Of a DNA stretch of 33,511 bases, positions 7,668 to 15,755 are shown piece by piece. Source of the DNA: Myxococcales bacterium (GTDB taxonomy: Bacteria; Myxococcota_A; Polyangia; Polyangiales; JAFGIB01). The notes beneath the pieces were generated by a model that was given only the letters and a program-made list of their open reading frames with translations, was not told the DNA's origin and searched no databases. The position numbers and the translations under genes are program-made. Position 1 is the stretch's first letter. Each line of letters opens with the position of its first letter. The DNA is taken from positions 1-33,511 of the forward strand of contig JAPPOT010000261.1 in the NCBI GenBank assembly GCA_028817855.1, written 5' to 3'.

Positions 7668-7814
7668 ATGAAGTGGTACCCACTTTCCGGATCGAGCGTG
7701 CGCTTCACCGTGCTTCCGGGCTGGGTGTTGCAGCTCACGCACAACGGCACGGCCACCCTGGGTGTGTGGACCAACGGCAAGTCCGTGTTCACGATGCCCG
7801 CTGGCCAGGCCTGA
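7668..7814 (+). CDS. 48-residue hypothetical protein
   Basis: The ATG at 7668 has AGGAG ten bases upstream (caggagcaaccgacc), which is why I choose it over upstream in-frame starts. The product starts MKWYPLSGSS and has alternating polar and hydrophobic residues with three Trp, suggesting a small beta-sheet protein. There is no signal peptide, transmembrane helix or Cys. Its TGA abuts the TCA (stop on the other strand) of the cyclase gene, giving the palindrome TGATCA. I recognise no family. Confidence 0.55.
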   Translation: MKWYPLSGSSVRFTVLPGWVLQLTHNGTATLGVWTNGKSVFTMPAGQA

Positions 7815-8894
7815 TCAGCCGACCTCGATGCGATCTCCGCCTGCGCGTTTCGCGGCGTAGAGTTGCTCGTCCGCCCGCCGCAGGACCTCGGCCGGATCGT
7901 CGCCTGCACGCACCTGGGTGGTGCCGATGCTCGCGGAGACCGGAATGCCGGGGCACACCGAGCGCGCGGCGCTACGCGCGTGATCGAGAATGCGCTCCCC
8001 GACCGCAGCCACCCCCTCAACGGCCGTGTCCGGAAGTAACAGCGTGAACTCGTCGCCGCCGTAGCGCGCAACCGCGTCCGCCTTGCGCGTCGCCGTGAGC
8101 AGGGCACCGGCCACCGCGCGCAACACCGCATCGCCGGCGTCGTGGCCCTCCTCGTCGTTGACGCGCTTGAAGCCGTCGAGGTCGACCATCGCGACGGTGA
8201 GGTCACCCGGGGTGCGCTCGAGACGGGCGAGCTCATGCCCGAGTCGTCGCAACACGTAGCGCCGGTTGTACAGACCCGTGAGCTCGTCGTGTTGGCTCAG
8301 GTCGCGCAGCCGCGTGTTGGCGCTCCCCAGCGCCGCTATCAGCTGCGTGGTGAGCGTCGCTGTCACGAAGGTCGCCACGCCCACCAGGAGCACGCTGATC
8401 AGCATCGTGGAGGGCTCCGGCAGCTCGCTCCCCGGCGACGCGGGCGCGTACGGGATCGCCTCGAGTAGCTCGAGCAACACCATCAGCGCGTAGAGCCCCA
8501 CGCCGACCCCGGAGACGATCAACGAGATGCGCCGGCGCGAGGTCGTCGTGGCGTAGAGCACCGGGACGGCCACGTACATCAGCGGCAGCACGTTGGTGAC
8601 GCTGCCGAGCTGCTGGACGATGAACGACATGAACCCCATGTCGACGACGCCCATCATTACGGCGCGCTTGGTCGTGCGAGAGAAGCGGTGGGTGATGACC
8701 CACTGCAGCAGCAGTGCCAGGACGGCATAGGCGACAAAGCCCCACCAGTAGGGCTGCAGCGCCGGGACGTAGAAGCCCGCCAACAGGCCGACGAGACCCA
8801 GCGCAACGCGCACGCGCCCGGCCCGCACCGCCGTGCGCTCACGACCACGCGACTCGGGCAACGTGTGCTCCGGGGGACGATCGGTAGACGGCAT
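7815..8894 (-). CDS. membrane diguanylate cyclase (GGDEF)
   Basis: The 359-residue product has five or six hydrophobic segments between about residues 30 and 188, then a complete GGDEF domain from about 195. The domain opens with DELTGLYNRR, keeps VDLDGFKRVND, has the active-site GGDEF at residues 279-283 and ends with SIGTTQV and ADEQLYAAKR. The inhibitory site RKAD lies five residues before GGDEF (270-273), so c-di-GMP feedback is expected. An intact active site means it should make c-di-GMP from two GTP at the inner membrane. The N-terminal membrane region is not a family I can name and probably senses a signal. It diverges from the kinase gene across 105 bp. Confidence 0.93.
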   Translation of the reverse strand: MPSTDRPPEHTLPESRGRERTAVRAGRVRVALGLVGLLAGFYVPALQPYWWGFVAYAVLALLLQWVITHRFSRTTKRAVMMGVVDMGFMSFIVQQLGSVTNVLPLMYVAVPVLYATTTSRRRISLIVSGVGVGLYALMVLLELLEAIPYAPASPGSELPEPSTMLISVLLVGVATFVTATLTTQLIAALGSANTRLRDLSQHDELTGLYNRRYVLRRLGHELARLERTPGDLTVAMVDLDGFKRVNDEEGHDAGDAVLRAVAGALLTATRKADAVARYGGDEFTLLLPDTAVEGVAAVGERILDHARSAARSVCPGIPVSASIGTTQVRAGDDPAEVLRRADEQLYAAKRAGGDRIEVG

Positions 8895-8999
8895 GTCCCA
8901 GCTTCCCAGCCTTCAGGATAATGGGCCATGGAGCCCGGCGCGACTTCGCACGGCCCGTTGCTTGGCTTGACCTGCGCGTGAGCCTATCCTGGCCTGCCC

Positions 9000-10430
9000 A
9001 TGGCAGAGCGCCGCGAGCCTACGACCGACAAGGAGTACGACGGCGAGGCCGAGGCCGACAGCACGGCCGGCGAGAGAGCGTCAGCGGAAGATCCGCCCGT
9101 GGATGAGGCCGGGACGCCGTCGACCGCCCCGCTCGACCGCCACCCGACCGAGCGCCTGGGCAGCACCGTCCCGCCGATGCGCATGCGCCTGGACGCGTGG
9201 CGCGACCGCTACGACGACCACGGCGAGCTCGCGCGTGGCGGCATGTCGTCGATCCGCACGATGCGCGACAACGTGATGCAGCGCGAGGTGGCGATGAAGG
9301 TGCTCGACCCGGGCAAGGACCCGGTCGGGATGGCCCACTTCGCCCAGGAGGCGCGCATCACCGGTCAGCTCGATCACCCGAACATCGTCCCGGTCTACGA
9401 TCTGCAGCAGGATGGGGACTTGCTGCCCACGCGGTTCACGATGAAGCTGATCGAGGGCGAGACCTTCGCCGACACGCTCGAGCGCGAAGCCCGCGTGCGG
9501 CTGCACAGCGACACCCTGGAACGGCTGCTGCAGATCTTCCTGAAGGTCTGCGACGCGGTCTCCTTCGCCCACAGCCGCGGCGTGATCCATTGCGACATCA
9601 AGCCGAGCAACATCATGGTGGGCAGCCACGGCCAGGCCTATCTGATGGACTGGGGCGTTGCTGTCGAACGCGGCGTACCGAGCCGCCAGGTGCCGGGCGA
9701 GCCGCGTCCGGTGGGCGGCAGCGGCTCGATGAGCGGGACGCCCGCGTACATGGCGCCCGAGCAAGCCTGGGGACGCGCCGAGGAGATCGATCCGCGCACC
9801 GACGTCTACGGCCTCGGCGGGATCCTCTACGCGCTGTTGACGCTGGTCCCCCCGCACAACGGTATCAAGCCCGCCCACGATCTCGAGCTGGCGCGCTCCG
9901 GTCAGGTGCCGCCTCCGCGCGAGGTGATCACCAGCGAGCCACTGCCACCGGGCCTGTGCCGTATCGCCATGCGCGCGCTCTACCCCGAGCAGGAGGGGCG
10001 CTACCAGACGGTCGAGGCGCTCAAGGCGGATGTGGAGCGCTTCGTCCGCGGCGGCGGCTGGTTCGAGGCGGTGCACTACGACGAGGGCGCCCTGATCGTG
10101 CGCGAGGGCGACGTGCCGGACGCAGCCTTCATCATCACCGAGGGGCACTGCGAGCTCTTCCGCGAGGCGGACGGCAAGCGCAAAGTGATGGGCACCATGG
10201 GCGAGGGCGAGGTCTTCGGCGAGACATCGATCTTCGGCGACACCGCGCGCACGGCCAGCGTCGAGGCCACCACCGATGTCACCGTCATGCGGGTGACCCG
10301 CGCCGCGCTGACCCGCGAGCTCGAACGCACGGAGTGGCTGCGCGCTTTCGTCGAAACGCTCGCCCAGCGCTTCATCGAGCTCGAGCACCGCATCCGAGCC
10401 CTCGAGGACGAGGGCAAGGCCGAACGCTAG
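9000..10430 (+). CDS. Ser/Thr protein kinase with C-terminal cyclic-nucleotide-binding domain
   Basis: The 476-residue product has an acidic disordered N-terminus (1-65), a protein kinase domain (about 71-350) and a cyclic-nucleotide-binding (cNMP) domain (about 355-445), then a short helical tail. Kinase motifs: Gly-rich ARGGMSS, VAMK with Lys100, QEARI with Glu117, catalytic loop HCDIKPSN (Asp199, Asn204), metal-binding DWG at 217-219 in place of DFG, and APE at 252-254. The usual HRD is HCD, so it is a non-RD kinase and may not need activation-loop phosphorylation. The cNMP domain has the phosphate cassette EVFGETSIFGDTARTASV with the expected Arg. No Shine-Dalgarno precedes the ATG. No transmembrane helix is evident, so it is probably cytosolic. 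The second messenger is unknown. Confidence 0.93.
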   Translation: MAERREPTTDKEYDGEAEADSTAGERASAEDPPVDEAGTPSTAPLDRHPTERLGSTVPPMRMRLDAWRDRYDDHGELARGGMSSIRTMRDNVMQREVAMKVLDPGKDPVGMAHFAQEARITGQLDHPNIVPVYDLQQDGDLLPTRFTMKLIEGETFADTLEREARVRLHSDTLERLLQIFLKVCDAVSFAHSRGVIHCDIKPSNIMVGSHGQAYLMDWGVAVERGVPSRQVPGEPRPVGGSGSMSGTPAYMAPEQAWGRAEEIDPRTDVYGLGGILYALLTLVPPHNGIKPAHDLELARSGQVPPPREVITSEPLPPGLCRIAMRALYPEQEGRYQTVEALKADVERFVRGGGWFEAVHYDEGALIVREGDVPDAAFIITEGHCELFREADGKRKVMGTMGEGEVFGETSIFGDTARTASVEATTDVTVMRVTRAALTRELERTEWLRAFVETLAQRFIELEHRIRALEDEGKAER

Positions 10431-10451
10431 AGCCCGCCAGATGGGTTCTAG
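10427..10451. terminator. bidirectional hairpin containing both convergent stop codons
   Basis: CTAGAGCCC (10427-10435) and GGGTTCTAG (10443-10451) can pair over nine positions with one G-U, around a 7-nt loop. The kinase stop TAG (10428-10430) is in the left arm and the stop of the AurF-like gene (10448-10450, minus strand) is in the right arm. There is no T-run, so it is not a classical intrinsic terminator, but it lies where both transcripts must end. Confidence 0.5.
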
Positions 10452-11449
10452 ACCGCGTATTTGAGGGGGTTCCCAAGGCCGCGGATCTTCCACCACCACA
10501 CGTTGCCCTCGTGCAGCAGGTCGAGCTCGATGCAGAGCTTGGCGACCGAGGCCAGCGACGCGCGCACCCGGCGCTTATGCTCGGCGTTGTCGCGGTAGGC
10601 TTCACGGATCACACCCGCGGGGACGCCGAAGCGCTTGATCATGGCCGGCCCGGGCTCGAGCATCATGGCGGCCATCTCACCCAGGATCACCGGAATCATG
10701 TAGGCCAGGCGCTGACGCGCGAAGAAGCCCAGCTCGGGCACGTTGCGCTTGAGGTAGTTGCGCGCGAAGCACAGGTGGCGCGCCTCCTCCGTGATGTGGA
10801 TCTTCATGATCCGCTCGAGCAGTGGGTGGTGCTCCTTGCCGCTGCGCAGGCTCTGCTTCTGGGCGAAGTCGATCGGCTCCTCGCCGCCGAGCACGAAGAA
10901 GAAGAAGAGCTCGGGAAAGACCCGACCCAGCCGCACGACGAAGCGCGTCCCCCACTCGGTCGTGGTCCCGACGCCGCGCGGGTCGAGGCCCGAGCGGTTG
11001 ATGAACTCCTGGAACATCAGCGAGTGCTGCCCCTCCTCGATCACCTCGTGGTAGGCGTAGCGGAACTCGGGCGAGCGGTTGGGGAGCTTGAAGGCGAACT
11101 CGAGCATGCCGCGCTGCAGCACGTTCTCGAACACCACGCCTACCTTCATCGAGCCGACGATGCCCGTCAGGCCCAGCTCGGCGCGAACCGCGGCCGGCTG
11201 GGACTGGTACCACTCGGTGGCGCCCAACCCTTCGTCCGCCGGCAGCTCGAAGCGTGGGTCATCGCGCCGGATCGCGTTGTGCGGCGCATCCCAGTCGATG
11301 TCGGCGTAGGCGTCGTAGTGCTTGCGCACCGACTGCGCGCTGAGTCGCTCGATCAGCTGCTCGTAGCCCTCGCGCCGCCGCTTCCCGAGTGGCGCCCCCG
11401 GGATCATCGAAGTGCCCACCTGCTCGATCGCTGCTTCCATCCGGCTCAC
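10448..11449 (-). CDS. AurF-type diiron oxygenase-like protein
   Basis: The 333-residue product fits the AurF (p-aminobenzoate N-oxygenase) family of ferritin-like diiron proteins. Metal-ligand pattern by position: Glu108 (VVFENV), Glu139-x2-His142 (VIEEGQH), Glu190 or 191 (GGEEP) and His218-x3-Glu222-x2-His225 (HITEEARH). The extra His ligand beyond the usual four Glu and two His is what distinguishes AurF. Length is normal. Family members oxidise aromatic amines, but many have unknown substrates, so the reaction is not assigned. No biosynthetic genes adjoin it. It diverges from the molybdoenzyme gene across 91 bp and converges on the kinase gene. Confidence 0.85.
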   Translation of the reverse strand: MSRMEAAIEQVGTSMIPGAPLGKRRREGYEQLIERLSAQSVRKHYDAYADIDWDAPHNAIRRDDPRFELPADEGLGATEWYQSQPAAVRAELGLTGIVGSMKVGVVFENVLQRGMLEFAFKLPNRSPEFRYAYHEVIEEGQHSLMFQEFINRSGLDPRGVGTTTEWGTRFVVRLGRVFPELFFFFVLGGEEPIDFAQKQSLRSGKEHHPLLERIMKIHITEEARHLCFARNYLKRNVPELGFFARQRLAYMIPVILGEMAAMMLEPGPAMIKRFGVPAGVIREAYRDNAEHKRRVRASLASVAKLCIELDLLHEGNVWWWKIRGLGNPLKYAV

Positions 11450-11540
11450 CTCCCGACCGTGACAACAGCACCACCATGAACTGTAACACCATTAGCTGTC
11501 AAGAAGCTTCGAGAGACATTTTTGCTATCGTCCCCCCAAG
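11450..11540. promoter_or_regulatory. divergent regulatory region between AurF-like and molybdoenzyme genes
   Basis: This 91-bp gap is AT-richer than its flanks and must hold both start regions. TGACAACAGC at 11460-11469 and TTAGCTGTCA at 11492-11501 form an imperfect inverted repeat sharing the TGACA/TGTCA ends, with ACTGTAACACC between them. This could be an operator for shared control. I cannot define the -35 and -10 elements. Confidence 0.35.
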
Positions 11541-13748
11541 ATGGCCAGGCGCCCCCAGGAGAGCCGCCTCCCGTTCGGGATCGGCGGACAAAAGCCCAAG
11601 CATTACCGCGAGATGTTCCGCATCGCCTGGGAGAACCGCCGGCACCCCGCGTACGCCATGCGGGTGCTGCGGGACGGCGTCTGCGACGGCTGCGCCCTCG
11701 GCACCAGCGGCCTGAGCGACTGGACCATGGACGGCACGCACCTGTGCCTCGTGCGCCTGAACCTGTTGCGGCTCAACACCCTGGACGCGCTCGATCCCGC
11801 GACCGTCGAGGATGTCTCCAGTCTGCGGGACCTGCCCCAGCGGGAGCTCCACGAGCTCGGCCGCCTCCCCTATCCGATGCGCCGTCGCCGCGGCGAGCCG
11901 GGCTTCACGCGCGTCACCTGGGACGAGGCGCTGGCCGACATGGGCGGGCGCATCGCGGCGACCAGACCCGACCGCATCGCCTGCTACATGACCTCGCGCG
12001 CGCTCGGCAACGAGGTCTACTTCGCGACCCAGAAGGCCTGGCGCTACCTCGGCTCGCCTCACATCGACAACGCGGCGCGCCTCTGTCACAGCCCCTCGAC
12101 CGCCGCGATGAAGAAGGTGCTGGGCGTCGCAGCCTCCACCTGCAGCTACACCGACTGGTACGGCAGCGACCTGATCGTTTTCTTCGGAAGCAACCCCGCC
12201 AACGATCAGCCGGTCGCGCTCAAGTACCTGATCGAGGCCAAGAAGCTCGGCACCAAGGTCCTGGTCGTCAACACCTTCCGCGAGCCCGGCATGTCGCGCT
12301 ACTGGGTGCCGTCGACCGCGGACTCCGCCGTCTTCGGCAGCCCGATCGCCGACGGCTTCTTTCACGTTTCCGCCGGCGGCGACCACGCATTCGCCTACGC
12401 CGTCCAGAAGCTGCTTCTCGAACGCGGCGCGATCGAGCAGGACTTCATCGACCGTCACACCACCGGCTTCGCGGGATACCGCAGCTTCATCGACGGCCTC
12501 GACCTGGACGAGCTGATCGCACGCTCCGGCAGCAGCCGCGAGCAGATCGAGGAGTTCGCGCGCCACGTCGAGGAGGCGCGCACGGGCGTCTTCGTCTGGA
12601 GCATGGGGCTCACCCAGCACGCGACCGGCACCCAGTCGATCGAGGCGCTCTGCTGCCTCGGGCTCTCCCAGGCCTTCGTCGGGCGCGAGAAGTGCGGGCT
12701 GATGCCGATCCGCGGGCACTCGGGGGTCCAGGGTGGTGCGGAGATGGGCGCCTACGCGACGGCCTACCCGGGCGGCAAGCCGATCGAGAACCGCGGCGCC
12801 GATGCACTCGAGCGGGCGTGGGGCTTCCGCCCCCCCGTGCGCGTCGGCCTCGACACCTGCAGCATGCTGGAAGCTGCCCTGGCCGGTCGCCTCGACGCGC
12901 TCTACGCCATCGGCGGCAACTTCCTCGATACGCTGCCGCAGCCGGCCGACGTGCACAACGCCCTCGCCAGCGTGCCGATGCGCATCCACCAGGACATCGT
13001 GCTCAGCCGGGCGATGCTGGTCGAGCCCAAGGACGTGGTCTACCTGCTGCCGGCGCGCACGCGCTACGAGCACCGCGGCGGGATCACGGAGACCACCACC
13101 GAGCGACGCGTGATCTTCAGCCCGCACGTGCCGGGCCACGAGATCGGCGAGGCGCGCGAGGAGTGGCGCATCCCGATCGACATCGCCACCGCCGCCAAGC
13201 CCGAGTCGGCACAGCATCTGCGCTACGCAGACGCCGCGGCGGTGCGCCGGGACATCGCCGACGTGGTCGAGACCTACCGCGGCATCGAACAGCTCGAGAA
13301 CAAGGGCGACCAGTTTCAGTGGGGTGGCCCGCGGCTGTGCGAGGGCGGCCAGTTCCCACTGCCGGAGGGGCGCGCGCGCTTCGCGCACGAGGACCCGCGC
13401 GACAGCCGCGGGGCGGAGGGCCAGTTCCTGCTGGGCACGCGCCGGGGCAAGCAGTTCAACAGCATCGTGCAGGCCGAGACCGACCACCTGACCGGCGCGG
13501 CCCGCGATCACCTCTTCATGAACGTCGACGACATGAAAGCGCTCGGGCTGTCGCAGGATGGCGCCGTGGAGGTCACCAGCGACCACGGCTCGGTGCGCGC
13601 GCGCGCCTTCGCCGCCGACATCACGCGCGGCAACGTGCAGATGCACTGGCCCGAGGCCAACCCGCTGATCGCCTCGGGCGTGCGCGACGCGGGCGGGCTC
13701 GTCCCCGACTACAACGCCAGCGTGCGCATCGCGCCGGTGGCGGGCTGA
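11541..13748 (+). CDS. FdhF/YdeP-type molybdopterin oxidoreductase
   Basis: The 735-residue product matches the YdeP/'oxidoreductase alpha (molybdopterin) subunit' group related to formate dehydrogenase. Residues 1-60 contain only a Cys48-x2-Cys51 pair (VCDGC), not an obvious four-Cys cluster motif. The segment ARLCHSPSTA (Cys182, His183) aligns with the formate dehydrogenase active site, where a Cys or selenocysteine ligand to molybdenum is followed by His. Molybdopterin-binding features follow: FFGSNPAND, VVNTFREPG, and the C-terminal cofactor domain with GTRRGKQFNS and NPLIASG. There is no Tat signal, so it should be cytoplasmic. Its sulfurtransferase FdhD is encoded three bases downstream. 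The substrate is unknown for the YdeP group; formate oxidation is only one possibility. Confidence 0.88.
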   Translation: MARRPQESRLPFGIGGQKPKHYREMFRIAWENRRHPAYAMRVLRDGVCDGCALGTSGLSDWTMDGTHLCLVRLNLLRLNTLDALDPATVEDVSSLRDLPQRELHELGRLPYPMRRRRGEPGFTRVTWDEALADMGGRIAATRPDRIACYMTSRALGNEVYFATQKAWRYLGSPHIDNAARLCHSPSTAAMKKVLGVAASTCSYTDWYGSDLIVFFGSNPANDQPVALKYLIEAKKLGTKVLVVNTFREPGMSRYWVPSTADSAVFGSPIADGFFHVSAGGDHAFAYAVQKLLLERGAIEQDFIDRHTTGFAGYRSFIDGLDLDELIARSGSSREQIEEFARHVEEARTGVFVWSMGLTQHATGTQSIEALCCLGLSQAFVGREKCGLMPIRGHSGVQGGAEMGAYATAYPGGKPIENRGADALERAWGFRPPVRVGLDTCSMLEAALAGRLDALYAIGGNFLDTLPQPADVHNALASVPMRIHQDIVLSRAMLVEPKDVVYLLPARTRYEHRGGITETTTERRVIFSPHVPGHEIGEAREEWRIPIDIATAAKPESAQHLRYADAAAVRRDIADVVETYRGIEQLENKGDQFQWGGPRLCEGGQFPLPEGRARFAHEDPRDSRGAEGQFLLGTRRGKQFNSIVQAETDHLTGAARDHLFMNVDDMKALGLSQDGAVEVTSDHGSVRARAFAADITRGNVQMHWPEANPLIASGVRDAGGLVPDYNASVRIAPVAG

Positions 13749-13751
13749 CGG

Positions 13752-14609
13752 ATGTCGCAGCGAGACAGCAGCACCGAGCGCGCGATCGTCCGCATCGAGG
13801 ACGGGGTCGCCGCCTCCACGGACCAGGACGCGATCGCGATCGAGGAGCCGCTCGAGCTGCGCGTCGCGGGCGACCCCCTGGCGATCACGATGCGCACGCC
13901 GGGGCAGGACCGGGAGCTTGCCCTGGGCCTTCTCTTCGCCGAGGGAGTGATCGCATCGCTCTCGGATGTCGGGAGCGTGGCCCACTGCGGGCGTCCTGGG
14001 CAGGAGGGCTACGGCAACACGATCGACGTCACGCCGGGTCCGGGGGTGGCGCTACAGCCGGAGCGTACCGGCGCGATGCGCCGCGGCACGCTGACGAACG
14101 CAGCCTGTGGCGTGTGCGGGCGCCGCACGATCGAGGACCTGCTCGCGCGCATCGAACCGGTGCCAGCTGGACCCGCGCTGCCCATCGCGCTGCTCTGGAG
14201 GGCGAGCGACGCCCTCGCGCGGCACCAGCCCGGCTTCACGCGCACGGGCGCGCTGCACGGGGCTGCAACCATCGACGGCGAAGGCCAGGTACTCGCCGCC
14301 CACGAGGACGTGGGCCGACACAACGCCGTCGACAAGGTGGTCGGATCGCTGCTGGTGGGCGGACACGTGCCGTCGACGAACCAAACGTCGTCGCACGCAG
14401 GGCCTGCGGTGCTGGCGGTGAGCGGACGGATCAGCTTCGAGATCGTGCAGAAGGCCGCAACCGCAGGGATTCCCGCAATCTGCGGGGTGTCGGCACCGAC
14501 CTCACTCGCTATAGATATGGCGGAGAGGGTCGGCATCGCGCTGGCGGGCTTCGTCCGGGAACGGAGACTGAACCTCTACGCACACCCTGAACGGATTGCA
14601 CTGAGTTGA
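13752..14609 (+). CDS. fdhD: FdhD sulfurtransferase for molybdenum cofactor
   Basis: The 285-residue product is a complete FdhD. It has the early EEPLELRVAG segment, the catalytic Cys119-x2-Cys122 in NAACGVCG, and the conserved HEDVGRHNAVDK and SGRISFEIV segments toward the C-terminus. In E. coli, FdhD takes sulfur from IscS and passes it to the molybdenum cofactor before insertion into formate dehydrogenase. The start follows the molybdoenzyme stop by three bases, which strongly suggests they are one operon and that the upstream enzyme is its client. Confidence 0.95.
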   Translation: MSQRDSSTERAIVRIEDGVAASTDQDAIAIEEPLELRVAGDPLAITMRTPGQDRELALGLLFAEGVIASLSDVGSVAHCGRPGQEGYGNTIDVTPGPGVALQPERTGAMRRGTLTNAACGVCGRRTIEDLLARIEPVPAGPALPIALLWRASDALARHQPGFTRTGALHGAATIDGEGQVLAAHEDVGRHNAVDKVVGSLLVGGHVPSTNQTSSHAGPAVLAVSGRISFEIVQKAATAGIPAICGVSAPTSLAIDMAERVGIALAGFVRERRLNLYAHPERIALS

Positions 14610-14622
14610 CGACTGCTCAACT
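14604..14622 (+). terminator. possible weak hairpin after fdhD
   Basis: AGTTGA and TCAACT form a perfect 6-bp stem around a 7-nt loop, overlapping the fdhD stop and followed by TT only. The stem is AT-rich for this genome and has no real T-run, so termination is doubtful. Confidence 0.3.
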
Positions 14623-14731
14623 TTGGCGGTATCGCGAGTGACTCGAAACCTGCCCGTCCCAAATCGGTTTCAATCAAGGGCCTGGTACGTGCAACTGATC
14701 TCGGGCTAGGTTCGTCCGGCCCAGGAGTCCC

Positions 14732-14992
14732 ATGCAGCCAAAGCGCAACCAAACGATCCGCGGGATGCCCCCCACCGAGCGCGAGCCGCTGCGGCGGGAG
14801 AGCGGGACGGTGCGCCGCAAGGCCAGCAAGCACAAGAGGATGCTCAACCGGAACTCCGAGCCCTACCGGATCAGCAATCCGGACCACCACGACTGCGTCT
14901 CGGTGCCGGACCTCGAGGCCGTCCGCGAGGAGGCCGAGCGCCAGACGGGCGAGCGGCTGCGGCCGGTCGATCGCGACGACGACGACCGCTGA
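14732..14992 (+). CDS. 86-residue basic hypothetical protein
   Basis: The ATG at 14732 follows AGGAG at a good distance (ccaggagtccc). The product is highly charged: Arg/Lys-rich in the first half (RRKASKHKR), then acidic, ending DRDDDDR. It contains one Cys and no hydrophobic stretch, so it is a soluble and probably partly disordered protein. I recognise no family. The TGA is followed without a gap by the ATG of the next gene, so the two are probably translated together. Confidence 0.6.
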   Translation: MQPKRNQTIRGMPPTEREPLRRESGTVRRKASKHKRMLNRNSEPYRISNPDHHDCVSVPDLEAVREEAERQTGERLRPVDRDDDDR

Positions 14993-15538
14993 ATGGGCGC
15001 GGCGGCCGCGACGCCCGCGACGACCTACCGGATCGCCTCGGCCGCACTGGCCGGCGGGCTGATCAACGCGGCGATCAACGGCGCCCTCGGGTGGGCCATG
15101 GTGCCGGCGGGCGCGACCCTGGCCCTCTGGGGCCTGCCCGGGCTGGCCCTGGACGTGGCGGCGATGTGCTTTGGGATCGCCTTCGGCACGGGCATCGGCG
15201 TCACCCCGATCCTGCGCAGTCAGGCGGCGACCGGCCGCGTGGTGGCACCTCCCGTCTCGCGGTTCTGGCGCGACGGATTCGCCAACTGGCCCGCGGGCAA
15301 CCTCCAGCGCGCCCTCAACCTGGGCCTGCTCTCCACGCTGGTCTTCGCGCCGCCGGGCCTGCTGCTGCTCTGGCTCGGCCTGACCGGGCTCGGGCTCGAC
15401 GGACTCGACGAGGCGGGCACGGCGAGCTTCAAGGCGGGCTTCGGCCTTGTGCACGGGGCGATCGTGACCCCAATCATCGGATTGGGCGCCCTGCTGGGGC
15501 CGCGTCCCGATTCGGAGCGGGTGACGCCCCCCGAATAG
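14993..15538 (+). CDS. four-helix membrane protein of unknown function
   Basis: The 181-residue product has four likely transmembrane segments: about residues 13-35, 41-62, 107-126 and 147-166. The connecting loops are short, and one contains VSRFWRDGFANWP. It starts immediately after the preceding stop. No family is recognised. An operon with the basic 86-residue protein suggests that the small protein acts at or on this membrane protein, but nothing in the sequence shows how. Confidence 0.65.
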   Translation: MGAAAATPATTYRIASAALAGGLINAAINGALGWAMVPAGATLALWGLPGLALDVAAMCFGIAFGTGIGVTPILRSQAATGRVVAPPVSRFWRDGFANWPAGNLQRALNLGLLSTLVFAPPGLLLLWLGLTGLGLDGLDEAGTASFKAGFGLVHGAIVTPIIGLGALLGPRPDSERVTPPE

Positions 15539-15755
15539 GGCGATCTGCGGCCCCCGATTCGGACCCCCAAAGGCTGCCCGGGAGCACCGCCCCGCCAGGG
15601 CCCGCAGGGCCGATCGGCGGATCGGCATGCGTCGTCTAAGTGTCTGAACTTACGTGGTTTTTCGGAGTCCGCGTTGATGATTCACACGCTTGACCCTACA
15701 GGATGGCCGTGCTAAACGGGCGCCGCACTTGAGCCGAGAGGAGGTGCTCGGACAC

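Noticed and set aside
8958..8990. TTGGCT and TATCCT 17 bp apart as a promoter giving a leaderless kinase message
   Set aside because: The -35 and -10 match the consensus too poorly to support; only the lack of a Shine-Dalgarno before the kinase start is firm.
11499..13985. An 828-codon frame antisense to the molybdoenzyme gene
   Set aside because: It is the shadow of a conserved gene whose active-site motifs are all on the plus strand.
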